From positions 5,828,001 through 5,892,000 of the forward strand of contig NC_134436.1 of the NCBI RefSeq assembly GCF_030867145.1: a stretch of DNA of 64,000 nt, written 5' to 3'. Both the position numbers and the translations under genes were made by a program. The notes below the pieces were generated by a model. That model was not told the origin of the DNA. It was given only the letters and a program-made list of their open reading frames with translations, and made no database searches. Shown in pieces: positions 26,401 through 35,784 of the stretch; position 1 is the stretch's first letter, and every line of letters begins with the position of its first letter. Source of the DNA: Opisthocomus hoazin. Lineage: Eukaryota; Chordata; Aves; Opisthocomiformes; Opisthocomidae.

Positions 26401-28464
26401 CTTTCGAGATCTTCTCAGTTCCAAAATGGCTTGTGCCTACGTAGTTAATTTGTCTTTCACATAACCAACTCACCTGGTCCATCACAAAAGCATCAACTGT
26501 ATTTGCTGCTAAAAAGAAATTAAAAAAAAAAAGGTGTGTTTTATGAGATTTAGCATTAGTATTTTAACAAAGATAGATTCTAACATTTTGCTTGATCCTG
26601 ATCAACTAGCTGTAGGGAAAATCTGGCATACTTTCCATTACTTTGGATGTTTCTTCTATGCTTATACTTGAAACAAGGCTTTAATGACCTTATTTTACTT
26701 TACAGCAAAATTAAAGTTTGGGACTTGCAAGCTGCTCTTGACCCTCGTGCCCCAGCAAGTACATTATGCTTGCGTACATTAGTGGTATGTAAAATTAATT
26801 CATTTGGGGTTATCTGAAATCTTTTATTTGTAAGTGAGAGGCATTTTATTACATTGTAGTGGCATAGGTGAAAAACTCAGGATGTTTTATAAAGCCTAGG
26901 CTGCTGCTTGTTCTAAGAATAAGGAAAAACTTATATTTTGTTACCTGCTGAATGATTTGGATGTGAGCTTAAAAGAAAGATCACGATTTTCTAGTTTCAG
27001 ATTCTCGGATACTCTTAAAAAGACAAATCAGCATGACACTATATCAAATAATTCTAGTTACTGGTGTGTTTGCCTAATGCCATTGTAGTGCTGGCTTGAC
27101 GTTTGCCTTTATTAGAAAGGGGAGAGGAATCTTGTGAGCCTTTCCCAAACGTTTCTCTGAACGCTTCAGTGTGGGAGGAAGAGATGTGAAGAGGGAAGGG
27201 AGGTTGAGCTGGAGGGATTACCACAGGAACTCTAGTCACTTCAGGGGACTATCAGATTTAAGGCTGCTGCTTAAGTTATGTTCTTCTTTGTAGTGAGGAT
27301 TTTGGTTTATGACAGTAAACTTAATTAAAAATAAATTGGAGAAATGAGTTCATTGTTCTTTTCACTGCAATGTGCATGAAGTTTTACTTCAGGAGCCAGT
27401 TTGACAAGCTGGTGGCAACCCAGAGGTTTTGTCTTTGTGTAAAGGTAACTGCTTATTCAGCGTGTGCTTAGCCTTTCTAACACCTAAAGAAGTGCTTACA
27501 TGGCCAGAAGTGCTTCAAATTTTTCTTTCTTTTCAGTAGTCTTTGCATAGAGATGGGATTTAACTATCCTTTTATTCTATGTGAACACGGTGTATTTACT
27601 TTTACTGAAAAAGTCGATTCTTTCCCTTCTGTGGGTGTACTGTAGCTCGGGTTATAGTTTGGAGATCAGTCGGACGGGTTCGGTTAGTTCTGCGATGAGC
27701 GCAGTGTACTCCTTTTAAATTTACTGAAAAAGGATCAGCAGGATGAGGAGGGGAACCTTTTCTGGTCCTCTTTGTGCTGTTTGGAGATTTCTTGAAAGAG
27801 CTGATGGAGCGTGTACTGCTCCACCTCCGTTCTCGTGGCAGCCTGTGCACGCGGTCTGTCTCGCCTGGGAAGCGAGCCGTACTGAGCCTCTCGGCACGTG
27901 TCCGAGCTGGAGCTGTGATGGGTGGGTGAGGGCTGCACGAAGACGGAGCGAGCAGCAGTGGTGGATGCAAGCGCTGTGTAGGAGAAGGAGCCCTGGCAGG
28001 GCGTCAGTGCCGGCCAGTCTGCTGAGGCTGCTTTTGTCTCTGAGCTCAGCCCCTACGGCTGGCTCCTCCGGGGGAGGCTCAGGGTTTGCAAGCGCTGGAT
28101 TTGGGAACCGTGTGTTTTGGGGAAAAAACTTACACACAAAATCAGCTTTTCTTAAATTCGAGTGTAATTGCAACTAAGGGCTTCTTAGCCAGCACTCCAG
28201 GGTTTGAATGCACCGTTCTGTGCCCAGGTACGCGTGCGAGTACTCATGTAATGGCGTGTTACCCGCTGCTTGCCGTGCTAACTGGTTTCTTATTGCTCAC
28301 AGGAACATTCAGGACGTGTCTTTAGACTCCAATTTGACGAGTTTCAGATCATTAGCAGTTCCCATGACGATACAATTCTGATTTGGGATTTCTTAAATGT
28401 GCCACCCAGTGCCCAGAATGAGACCCGCTCTCCATCTAGAACATACACTTACATCTCCAGATAA
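8289..28464 (+). CDS. FBXW11: FBXW11 (beta-TrCP2), 5'-partial, nine coding exons
   Basis: Substrate-recognition subunit of the SCF(beta-TrCP) E3 ubiquitin ligase, acting in cytoplasm and nucleus on phosphodegron proteins such as beta-catenin, IkB and other DSGxxS substrates (family knowledge). The coding parts join as 8289-8475, 9353-9443, 21505-21642, 22238-22356, 23397-23646, 24816-24934, 25567-25677, 26706-26784 and 28303-28464. Every junction has AG/GT and the phases fit without a frameshift or premature stop: 1256 coding bases, giving 418 residues including a split Glu, then TAA. That equals the part of the human protein from about residue 112 to 529. F-box, linker and all seven WD40 blades are present. 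Paralogue-specific residues ([36 protein letters not shown]) fit FBXW11 and not BTRC. The start codon and N-terminal exons are outside the window. Identity is near certain; the only doubt is isoform use. Confidence 0.97.
9353..9443 (+). CDS. FBXW11: FBXW11 exon: F-box to WD40 linker
   Basis: Acceptor TTTCTAG, donor GTATG, 91 bases. The first G completes the Trp codon left by the F-box exon and the exon ends in phase 0. It encodes about residues 175-204, with [17 protein letters not shown] and then YPKIIQDIE. In known beta-TrCP structures this is the helical linker that fixes the distance between the SKP1-bound F-box and the propeller. The short NRPTDGPP loop is the FBXW11 version. Confidence 0.97.
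9444..21504 (+). other. FBXW11: FBXW11 12-kb intron between linker and first WD40 exon
   Basis: This is the longest intron in the window, from GTATG at 9444 to CAG at 21502-21504. Most of it is AT-rich with dense stops. The part from about 14.9 to 18.1 kb is less AT-rich and has longer open frames, chiefly on the minus strand (up to 123 codons at 17553-17924), but I recognise no protein family. There is a polypyrimidine C/T tract at about 16141-16169. No CR1 fragment, RNA gene or cryptic FBXW11 exon was recognised. Confidence 0.75.
16141..16169. repeat. Polypyrimidine (C/T) tract
   Basis: A run of ten C, one T and five C is followed by nine T. The complementary strand is therefore a G-run/A-run purine tract. 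Such tracts can form triplex or quadruplex structures and are often length-variable. It lies inside the 12-kb intron and has no evident link to splicing. Confidence 0.85.
21505..21642 (+). CDS. FBXW11: FBXW11 exon: start of WD40 propeller (blade 1)
   Basis: Acceptor GTCAG, donor GTAAA, 138 bases, phase 0 on both sides, about residues 205-250. It begins [18 protein letters not shown] and continues into blade 1 with [19 protein letters not shown]. From published beta-TrCP structures, the Tyr of GVYCLQY and the Arg of GLRDN are among the residues that contact the phosphorylated degron (knowledge of the family). Both are present. Confidence 0.97.
22238..22356 (+). CDS. FBXW11: FBXW11 exon: WD40 blades 1-2
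   Basis: Acceptor TTAACAG, donor GTGAG, 119 bases, phase 0 to 2, about residues 251-289 plus two bases of the next Arg. It finishes blade 1 with IWD and encodes blade 2, with the GH of [14 protein letters not shown] and the SSDSTVR strand. KTSLECLKV differs from the BTRC sequence and supports the FBXW11 call. Confidence 0.97.
23397..23646 (+). CDS. FBXW11: FBXW11 exon: WD40 blades 2-4
   Basis: Acceptor TTTGCAG, donor GTAAG, 250 bases, about residues 290-373; this is the longest internal coding exon. It completes blade 2 ([13 protein letters not shown]), carries blade 3 ([28 protein letters not shown]) and most of blade 4 ([24 protein letters not shown]). The segment [11 protein letters not shown] has Pro where, from memory, mammalian FBXW11 has Ala. 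Pro is the residue found in BTRC. Confidence 0.97.
24816..24934 (+). CDS. FBXW11: FBXW11 exon: WD40 blades 4-5
   Basis: Acceptor TTCACAG, donor GTGGG, 119 bases, phase 0 to 2, about residues 374-412. It encodes [16 protein letters not shown], then [17 protein letters not shown] and SSDNTIR. The Ser of VWSTST is the FBXW11 form (BTRC has Asn). The exon has the same length and phase as the one for blades 1-2, as expected from WD40 repeat duplication. Confidence 0.97.
25567..25677 (+). CDS. FBXW11: FBXW11 exon: WD40 blades 5-6
   Basis: Acceptor CCTAAG, donor GTATG, 111 bases, about residues 413-450. The first G completes an Arg codon and the last GG opens a Gly codon. It encodes [16 protein letters not shown], then [17 protein letters not shown] and AYDG. 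The Arg of ELVRC faces the degron-binding surface in known beta-TrCP structures. Confidence 0.97.
26706..26784 (+). CDS. FBXW11: FBXW11 exon: WD40 blade 6 end and blade 6-7 connection
   Basis: Acceptor TTTACAG, donor GTATG, 79 bases, the shortest coding exon, about residues 451-476. It encodes [18 protein letters not shown] and then [19 protein letters not shown] distinguishes it from BTRC ([11 protein letters not shown]). Confidence 0.97.
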
Positions 28465-28492
28465 CAGTCTGCACTTTACTGCCCTCAGAAGG
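28303..28492 (+). CDS. FBXW11: FBXW11 last coding exon: WD40 blade 7, C-terminus, stop
   Basis: Acceptor GCTCACAG. Coding runs to TAA at 28462-28464, giving 53 residues (about 477-529). It has [14 protein letters not shown], then [14 protein letters not shown] for blade 7, and a tail [19 protein letters not shown] ending ISR. The Arg of SGRVF is a phosphodegron contact in the family. The final strand closes the propeller. Bases 28465-28492 are 3'UTR, and GAAG|GTAAGT at the end is a near-consensus donor, so I place the exon end at 28492 rather than continuing into a long UTR. Confidence 0.95.
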
Positions 28493-28595
28493 TAAGTCTC
28501 CCTCTCTTTGCTGGGTGTATTATAAATATGTTACATTACCACTCTGCTTGCAGGTTGGCTTAGTTAAAACAACAAACTGATGTTTTCCTTAAGAA

Positions 28596-28601
28596 AATAA
28601 A
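28596..28601 (+). terminator. FBXW11: Candidate intronic poly(A) signal (AATAAA)
   Basis: AATAAA lies 132 bases after the stop codon, with T/G-rich sequence following at about 28617-28645. Use of this site would give a very short 3'UTR (about 150 bases) and would exclude the downstream UTR exon, so it competes with the donor at 28492. Usage cannot be judged from sequence. Confidence 0.4.
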
Positions 28602-28710
28602 ACCTATTTATGCCACTTTGTTTCAGTATTTAGTCTGTGGTCATGCTTCAGCTTAGAACACTTGTCACATCATGTTATCTTACCCCCTTGTATATGATAA
28701 TCCCTCCTGT

Positions 28711-28825
28711 TCACAGAATCACAGAATGGTCGGGGTTGGCAGGGACCTCTGTGGGTCATCCAGTCCAACCCTCCGGCCGAAGCAGGGTCACCCAGAGCAG
28801 GCTGCACAGGACTGTGTCTAGGCGG
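28711..28825 (-). mobile_element. CR1 LINE fragment, 3' end, minus strand
   Basis: The + strand shows the complement of a CR1 3' end: tcacagaatcacagaatgg, then ggggttggcagggacctc and the cagtccaaccc block. It is about 115 bases, heavily 5'-truncated, and sits in the probable 3'UTR intron of FBXW11. It resembles the copy at 46711-46876 more than the one at 35785-36325, so those two probably belong to one subfamily. Confidence 0.9.
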
Positions 28826-31800
28826 TGTTGTGGAAAGTTATTACATATTCACCGTGTTCTTGGAAATTGAGGAGACTTGGTGTATTGCTCAGGTATTCCA
28901 GATAGCCTGGGAAATCAGAGCCTTTTCGAGTTCTTGATGCATCTGCTCGCTGTGTGAAGCTTTGTAATGAGCGCTGTAGTGCGTTTCTACTAAACGGAAC
29001 GTGTGTGTGATCTCTGGACAAACGCTCATCAGGAACGAGCAGTTGTGTGACAACCACAAATAGTAGGGGAAGCTTTCAGCACTAAAAATTACATCGTGTT
29101 AGGCAGCATGACAACTGAGGGCTGTCAGGAACAGTGCATATGAACTCTGCCTATTTTTGTTTCCATTTTTCTGCGAGTCAGCTTCATTGAGTTCTCGAAG
29201 CGCGGTGGGTAAAAGCTCCGCTGTAGATCTGTTTGTTGGGACAGCAGATTCTTTTCCCTATGTCATCTATATTGCTGCCAGCAACTGCACTTCAAACTAT
29301 AAATAGCTGTGAGTGCTGGGACTGGGTAACACAGAAATTGCTTTAGCAAAGCAGAGCAGTGGCCCCCTTCTCCAGTGCCCTGTCTCTGCCAGCCGAAGCC
29401 TGGATGCTGCCAAGGAAGCGGAGACACCGCAGCGAGAGGAGTTAGGAGTAGCATTGCCCCAACAGGAAGGATTTCTTTTATTTGAAGGAGATAATTAACA
29501 GTTTGCTTAAACATTGTGGGAAAAGCTTTCCCTGTCTTCATGTAGCATGGATTTTTGGTATCTGTCTGTGTATGTTTATCCCTGCTGTGGCGATGAGTTC
29601 CTCTGGTTTTTCTGCTCCTTCGGTAGGATCTCTGTTCTGGCTAGGAAATACCTTCCCTTGTGAAGATACACTTTGCTGCTTTGAGATGCTGGTTCTTACA
29701 AATCAGTTTTCTTTCAACTGCAAGCATTCCTCAGGAACTCCTGCTCATGTTAGAAAAAGCCAAGATAACGTCCTCTCTGGATATGACACTCGGATCTGGA
29801 GGCTCGTTAGGCTTCACAGAGCGTCAAAGCAAAAAGCTGGCCATTGCTGAACTGAGTTTCCTGTCTTTCCAAACCTGTGATTACTTAATATAATTAGGCT
29901 TCTGATTAAGGAAGAAGTCTTATGCTATGATGATGAGCTAGTGTGCAGAATCAGCAGTTAACGGAACTTTCCCTTAAAACCACATTTTAAGAACATGAGG
30001 GTAGTTCTGTAAAATTCATGGACTTCCGTATCCTGCCTGCAGGAGGCCAACAGAAACATGCAGAGGCTGAACTGCTAACGGTAACGTTTGTACGGGGTGG
30101 GGAAGGGGCTAAAGACACAGCTTCCTGGGAGATAAATCCTGAAACTACCCGAAGAGCCGGGTCCTTCAGCACCGCCTACCTGTGACTTCCATGTCAACTG
30201 ATCTGGGGTGACTTCTGCCTGGAGGTGGGGGCTTGGTGCCGGCGCTGCTGGTAGTGTCCCAGGGGACTTTGCTCCTTTGAAGACAGAGGTGCTGCCATTG
30301 GCTTCTGTGCCACCCAAGTCTGTACCAAGGTGAACTTCTGCTGTGGAAACTCCAAGGCTTGTTGAAGCTGAATGGTTTTCCCTGTCTATGGAAAACTTTT
30401 TTCTTCTTTTCGAATAATTCTTCCCCCCCCGTTGCCTTTTCAGGCATATAGAATAGGCTGTGTGAGAAGACGACAATAGTTTTAGGAACAATCTCCATCT
30501 ATCTTCCAGTTCATACACCAGTGCTTTCTTCTGTTAACTCATAAGATAATTTGAGATGGACAATTTCTTTTGTTGTTTAAAAAAAAAAATTGCAGAAGTT
30601 TGTTTGGCAAGCTTCTCTTACTAGTTTTGATTCATGGAAAAACTGTACGTAGCGTGTCTTAAGCACAAAAGAAATTAGGAGCTGAATGAAATTTGTATCA
30701 GTTCGCTTGACCAGCAGTATGCTGGTGTCTTACTTTGCTCGCTTGCCACATGTGGCCCGCAAGACCCACTGTCATTGGGAATTGTCAGTGAGATATGAAA
30801 TGCCTTTGGCAGAGCGTTCTTCCGTGCAAATTCTGCACGCCTGGCAGTTTTGCACAGCTTACGTCTGACTTGTCCCGTGACGCACGACTGACACCACGCA
30901 GAGCTCCATATCCTGGGAGCTGTTGGTGCTGGTAATGACAGTCCCTTAATAATTATTTCCTAAGTAGGAGAGATGCTGTGATGTCACTTTTTGACAGGTT
31001 TGTCTGTCTTCAGAATCCAAAAAACGTAAATCTACATAAAATTACAGTCAAACAGCTAATATTTCATTATGATGTTTAATGAAACAATTTTATATGCTTT
31101 CAGACATTATAGTTTTCTGAATTTTGAAGCAGCCCTGTGCAGTCTTCTACAAGGCTTGCAATGCTGCGCCTCTTCAGAGCAGATCACTTTTGACAGTCCT
31201 GGCAGTTGGCTGCGAGAGTTTTATTGCTTTCTATTGAATTCCTGTTGTTTATTGTAACATGGTAAAAATTGTTACCATATGATAGTCTAATATTCTTACA
31301 TTAAGCACCAGGCTTTGGGCTGGGGGAAGGGAAGTCAAGGAGAGGTGTCTGAAGATGTTTTAACCTTTCCTGGGAATTTGGTCTCAGAAGAGGGTAGCTC
31401 TCCATAGTCCATAACAAGGATTTTGGAAAATGGCAGGTGAAATCACAGTTCAGATTTAATTACGCTAAGAACTAGCGCTGGCTCCAAGCTGATAGTGGAG
31501 TCACGTGGCTGGAGAAGGTAACCGAAATAGAAAACTACTTGATTTTTTTGTTGGTTTTCTTAAAAGCTCACATATTAAAGCAACTGAACTTGCATCCCGT
31601 GCAAAGCCTGCTCCCCCGCAGTGTGAAGAAAGGGAAATGTTCTCGCAGTTGTAGTAGGTCACTGTTTCCGTGAATAGCATCAGCATTTAGTGAGAGTAGC
31701 TGGTGGCTCCCCTGTTCGTCCCCAAGAGGGGTTTTGGTTCTTACTCCACGTCGGAAGACTGCCAGCCTGTAGGAGCCCCCCCCGGGACTAGTGCTAGTGG

Positions 31801-32020
31801 GAATCTTGCTCTTACTCCAGCTGAAGTCAGAGCTCGCTCTGCAACAAAGATGGAGTCCCGTGGAGGGGCGTCTCTCCTCTGGGGAAGGACTTCTGGCACA
31901 GAGGGCGTGATTTGACGGCGAGCAGCCCCTTAACGCGTCGCAGAAGTGTTGTGCTCCTCGGGGGTCTGTTGCCCTGTTAGTTTCAGCCTGGGGTGCAAAC
32001 GATGGTGTGGGCCCGACCTC

Positions 32021-32040
32021 CTCCAGATGTCTCCAGATGT
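32021..32040. repeat. Perfect 10-bp tandem duplication
   Basis: ctccagatgt occurs twice head to tail, ending about 53 bases upstream of the UTR-exon acceptor. It is probably a small slippage duplication in the intron; it lies close enough to the acceptor to be near a branch point. Confidence 0.9.
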
Positions 32041-32845
32041 TGCTTTTTGGTTTGTATCTTCTGTCGGTTCAGCTTGTCTTTTGTCTTTTTCAGGGTTTCA
32101 CAGTCTTGAACTACTGGATTTTTTGGCGACTACATGCCTGAAGATGTTGATTGACAGCTAAAGTCAGAATTGGTTCTAGATGCTGTGTAGATGCAAAGCA
32201 GCACAATTCTATATCTAAATTTCTTAATCTCTCCTGCTCTCAGTGGTCGTCTTTGAATTTACTACAAATTCACTGACTTCGAGTAGATGAATTTCAGAAG
32301 CCTGTCCTTCCCTGCAATGAGAAATCCAAAGCTTCACGTGTAAATTGTCCGTAGAAACTGAACTCCGATGGCTTGTTTTTCAGAAATAAATCAGAAGTCA
32401 AGAAAGGACTTGGCCTAATTTATATTGCTTTGCACTTTTGTCTGACTTTAAAGAAAAAAAAACAGTCTCCAGTGAAATTTGGGTGCCAAACACATACCCA
32501 GAATGTACAGAGCTTTGCTTTCAAAGTCACCATTGTCCTTTAGACTTTACTCTCCTGACAGATTCAGAGCCTGTTTTGTTTGATAGGAGTGTACGGTGGA
32601 CTCTTAGAAATATTTCTGAATTGCTCAGTAATATTTTTGGATTACAGTTTACTTGTTTCTGCACCAATAATTTCTTTTAAATTAAAGATTACCTGTAATT
32701 CAGGCTAGGTTATCTAAACTAGTTGTATAGCACCGTCTTTTCCTTTTACCTGTGCTCTGTACTACAGCCGTCCTACGCTTCCTAATGTTTGGTATAGTAA
32801 AACCTTCCCCTGTGTGCTTGCCTCATTTCAAATACTGTATAAGCA

Positions 32846-32864
32846 TGTAGATATAATGTACATA
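32846..32864 (+). promoter_or_regulatory. Two adjacent Pumilio response elements in the 3'UTR
   Basis: TGTAGATA at 32846-32853 and TGTACATA at 32857-32864 both match the PUM1/PUM2 consensus TGTANATA, on the transcript strand and separated by three bases. Pumilio proteins bind this octamer in 3'UTRs and generally promote mRNA decay or translational repression (family knowledge). Binding here is inferred. Confidence 0.7.
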
Positions 32865-33519
32865 GCAGTGTAACCTCCGGGTGCTAGGAGTCGGGATTTC
32901 CTGACACTACACACTAATCCCAAACGTGGTGGCACTTGGCAGCGGGATGTTCTAACTACTGGCACTGTCGGGGTTGGTAGGAGTTACCTAGACGTTGTCT
33001 CTGCGAAAGGAGCTTTTCAGTATTCATTAGGATTTTTTTTTTAAAATGGGAACTACATATTTTAAAATGTAATTTCTAAACTTTTTAAAAATTAAAAAAT
33101 GTTTAATTTATGTTCTGTATCTTATATTTTTGTGCCGCAGTATTTACAGATGTCTTTCTTTTAACACCAGTAGGTTCTCACAAACGCCTGCTGATGTCCT
33201 TCTCTAGCGTTAGTTTGGCTGCTCAGCGGAGAAGACGCCATGGGCCAAAGTTCAATTTATTTATGTTTGGTTTGTGACACTTCCTTAGGGTGCAGTGGCG
33301 GTCCCTTCAGGTCGACGCTCTGGTTACCGTGCTGATCACCGTGCTGGTGTCCTTTTCCGTAGCTATCAACTGCGTGACCACGTTGCGACGTCCCGGTCAC
33401 AGTTCCTCTTCGGTGGCACGCCTTTATTAGGAAGTCTCAGCAGTTTCTCCGTGTGTTGTCACAGTCTCCCCTCTAATTTCTGTGGTCATGTAAACGCTGC
33501 TGCATTTTTCTGATGTCAG

Positions 33520-33525
33520 AATAAA
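33520..33525 (+). terminator. Internal poly(A) signal (AATAAA) in the FBXW11 3'UTR
   Basis: AATAAA follows a T-rich stretch and sits directly upstream of the CpG-dense block. Use of it would end the 3'UTR after about 1.45 kb and leave out the CpG block. Confidence 0.45.
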
Positions 33526-33540
33526 GCACGGATAAATGCA

Positions 33541-33905
33541 AACGTGAGCATTTTACCTGCGTTAGCCCTGTGTGACTACGCCCGTTGGCGGCTTTCCTTC
33601 AACGCTTCAGCCGAGCTCCGCGTGCAATCCGCCTCTTTTCCCGGGGAAGATGCGTGCCGGCGCAGAAACGTGGCGCCGTTCCCCTGATCGTTTGTACGTC
33701 GTGTGGCGGTTGTCCTCTGGCAGCGCTTTCCGGGTTTGCGTTTTTCCCTTTCGCGGTCGGAGAGGTGAGGGGATGTCCGACGGCCGGGGATCGCTCCCGC
33801 GTTGCCGGCGGAACGGCCGTGCTTAGACGCGTCGCCTCGGTGTCAAGCGAGGTCAGAGAAAGCGCGCGTCCAGGCGCTGCCGAACCGTGACGAAGGGCGA
33901 CTTGA
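33541..33905. promoter_or_regulatory. CpG island inside the FBXW11 3'UTR
   Basis: I count roughly 50 CpG dinucleotides in about 360 bases, more than expected from the base composition, whereas the flanks are AT-rich and CpG-poor. That density suggests an unmethylated island. It could be a promoter for an antisense or intergenic transcript, or an orphan island. No TATA box or coding exon was recognised in it. Confidence 0.65.
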
Positions 33906-34594
33906 GGTTTTCTCCTCTGCACCCTTCACACTGAGAGAGGTGTTGGGATCAGTGTTTCAGTTCAACTCCCACTGACGTGTTGCTGCAGCGGTATTTATTT
34001 CTTGGAGATGACCGAATGCGATGAAGTACAGAAGGTTAAAAACGCGCTCCTCAGCATCCGTAAGACCACTTTTTGGTAAGCTTGACCGTAGTTCGTGAGA
34101 GTGTCTTACTTTCCCCTTCTCATCTAATAGCTTTAATATTAAAACTGTTTAAAAAGGAAAATCTATCGCAGCCCTGAAGAAAGAGGTATTTGTTTCCGAA
34201 GAACGGAGTCCTTTTTTAAAATGCATGTGTAAAGATTTCAATGCGTGGTTTTCCTCGGGAGGTGATGGTATTTGAACATGCGGGCTAAACTTCTGTGTGC
34301 TTTGTGTAACATAGCGGTGGACTTTCGTGACTGGCACCCAAGGACCTTGACTCCTGGGATTAATGGTAGTGATCCTGGCTGCACTCTTCTGGACTTTGTT
34401 TTGCTAACCATAATTGAGCAACTGTACATTACTGCTATATTAATGTTTCAAAGCACTGGGGTAGTCTGATTCTAACTTGTAATTATGTTTGCCAATTATC
34501 TGTTTGGAAAGTTGGTGTATGAACAGCTTCTTGGAACTGTTAAATTGTACAGATATCGTTCATGATCTAAAGCTTTGTACTGTGGAATGTGCTT

Positions 34595-34600
34595 AATAAA
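34595..34600 (+). terminator. FBXW11: Distal poly(A) signal of FBXW11 (AATAAA)
   Basis: AATAAA in the context tgtgcttaataaaa, preceded by a block (about 34500-34590) that reads like the conserved end of vertebrate FBXW11 mRNAs. I take this as the main 3' end. Confidence 0.7.
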
Positions 34601-34639
34601 AAAAAAACCAAACACGTTTGAACTGAAGTTGTCAAGTAA

Positions 34640-35015
34640 ATGGATAAGTGACGCCACCGAACCGAACGCCGGTACCGTGCAGGCTCGGCGTGCATCGCGC
34701 GCTGGGGCGGTGCTGGTGAGCGCTCCCCGGGCCGTGCCGGGCGCCCGTGCCAGCGCTGCCCGCCCAGTGGGTGCCTGGCCCCGGGCACTCGGCAGCGCCC
34801 GGCTCCCGGGCCGGAGCCTTTCCGGTCGGCAGGACGCCCGCCGTGCCCAGCCGCTGCCGTGCTGTGGCTGCGCGCGGGTCCGGGGTGGTTTTTACCCTCC
34901 TGTTCGTACAGGGCTCACCTCGGGGGGAAAACAGCTGAGCGAGCTCGCCCGCCTCGGGCACGTCTCCACCTTGCTGCACCGCTGCCACGGCACCTGTCAG
35001 CAGAAACATCGTGGG
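34640..35015. promoter_or_regulatory. CpG island just downstream of the FBXW11 poly(A) site
   Basis: Roughly 45-50 CpGs in about 375 bases, with GC around 70%, starting some 40 bases past the poly(A) signal. Long open frames run through it on both strands (159 codons +, 125 codons -), as expected in GC-rich DNA. They match no family I know. It is possibly a promoter of an unannotated transcript. Confidence 0.6.
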
Positions 35016-35784
35016 AGCACGTTTTTTTTCTTACTTTATCAAGAACACAGGTAAAATTTTTAACATACTCCCCATTTCCTTGCTGCTGAAGCAGCCTGTG
35101 TCCGTGCCCTGAGCCCCGCGCAGAGGCAGGGCCTTCCAGCGCTAGCTCTGTCTCAAGAAAAGCTTTTTCGTTGGTGTTCTTTGGCTGATGTGCAGTGACG
35201 AGTGAGGATAAGCGATTCAAAGTCCTCCTCTTTGCCCTCTGTCCACGGTCTCCTGTCAGTATTTTTATTTGTGAGTGGAGTTCGCTTTTAAGCCATTTGA
35301 GAAGCTGCTCCAGTTCGTTTCTGAACGATCAGCCCAGCAGTGCAGATGGTGCGGATCCTGCGGCGCTGCCTCGTGCCGTGAGCGTGGGGGATCTGCCCGG
35401 GATCTCGTCGGCGTGTCCAGGTACGTGGGCGGCGGGGGTGTGGAAACGCCTCGTTAAATCATTGTGCGTGAGCCGACCTTGCGTGCCGACCGTGGGGCTC
35501 GCCAGCGATCTTCCCTTGAAAGTGCTGTTTTTGGTAAGGTGCGTGTCGGAAGCACTAGCCTGAAGGGTGCTATAAACTCCTTGCTAAGAGGATGAAAAAG
35601 GTTCTGGCTAAGTTTTGGCAAATTCAGTCTTCAAAATGTCTGTCTCGCTTTTTATTCTTCTTGGCCCCCTCTGACACTGGATAGTAATCTGCAAAGCAAC
35701 TTCGCTGCTGCTCAGCTGGTCGCTGCACTGCAGGGAGAGGAGAGCAAGTAAAATCTCACGTCTTTTCTGGTGGAAGTACACTGT
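35016..35784. other. Intergenic stretch, nothing recognised
   Basis: Unique sequence of intermediate GC between the CpG island and a CR1 copy. A few open frames of 60-122 codons are present, without splice context or recognisable motifs. Confidence 0.6.

Larger units (their letters stand above)
28493..32093 (+). other. FBXW11: Probable 3'UTR intron of FBXW11
   Basis: Bounded by a near-consensus donor (GTAAGT at 28492-28497) and a textbook acceptor with a T-rich tract ending CAG at 32091-32093. It contains an AATAAA at 28596-28601, a minus-strand CR1 fragment at 28711-28825 and a 10-bp tandem duplication at 32021-32040. No further open frame of interest was found. The alternative is that the last coding exon runs on to the AATAAA at 28596. 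Confidence 0.7.
32094..34620 (+). other. FBXW11: FBXW11 3'UTR exon
   Basis: It starts after the acceptor at 32091-32093 and runs to just past AATAAA at 34595-34600, about 2.5 kb with no open frame of interest. The 5' part and the last 200 bases read like conserved vertebrate 3'UTR: AT-rich, with a GCACTTT site at 32432, tandem Pumilio motifs at 32846-32864 and A/T-rich blocks at 33036-33175. A CpG-dense block (33541-33900) interrupts it. An internal AATAAA at 33520 could end a shorter form. The exact cleavage position is inferred. Confidence 0.75.

Noticed and set aside
34575..35054. Plus-strand 159-codon frame just after FBXW11
   Set aside because: It starts at the poly(A) region and runs through a CpG island; Arg/Ala/Gly-rich, overlapped by frames on the other strand, no domain.
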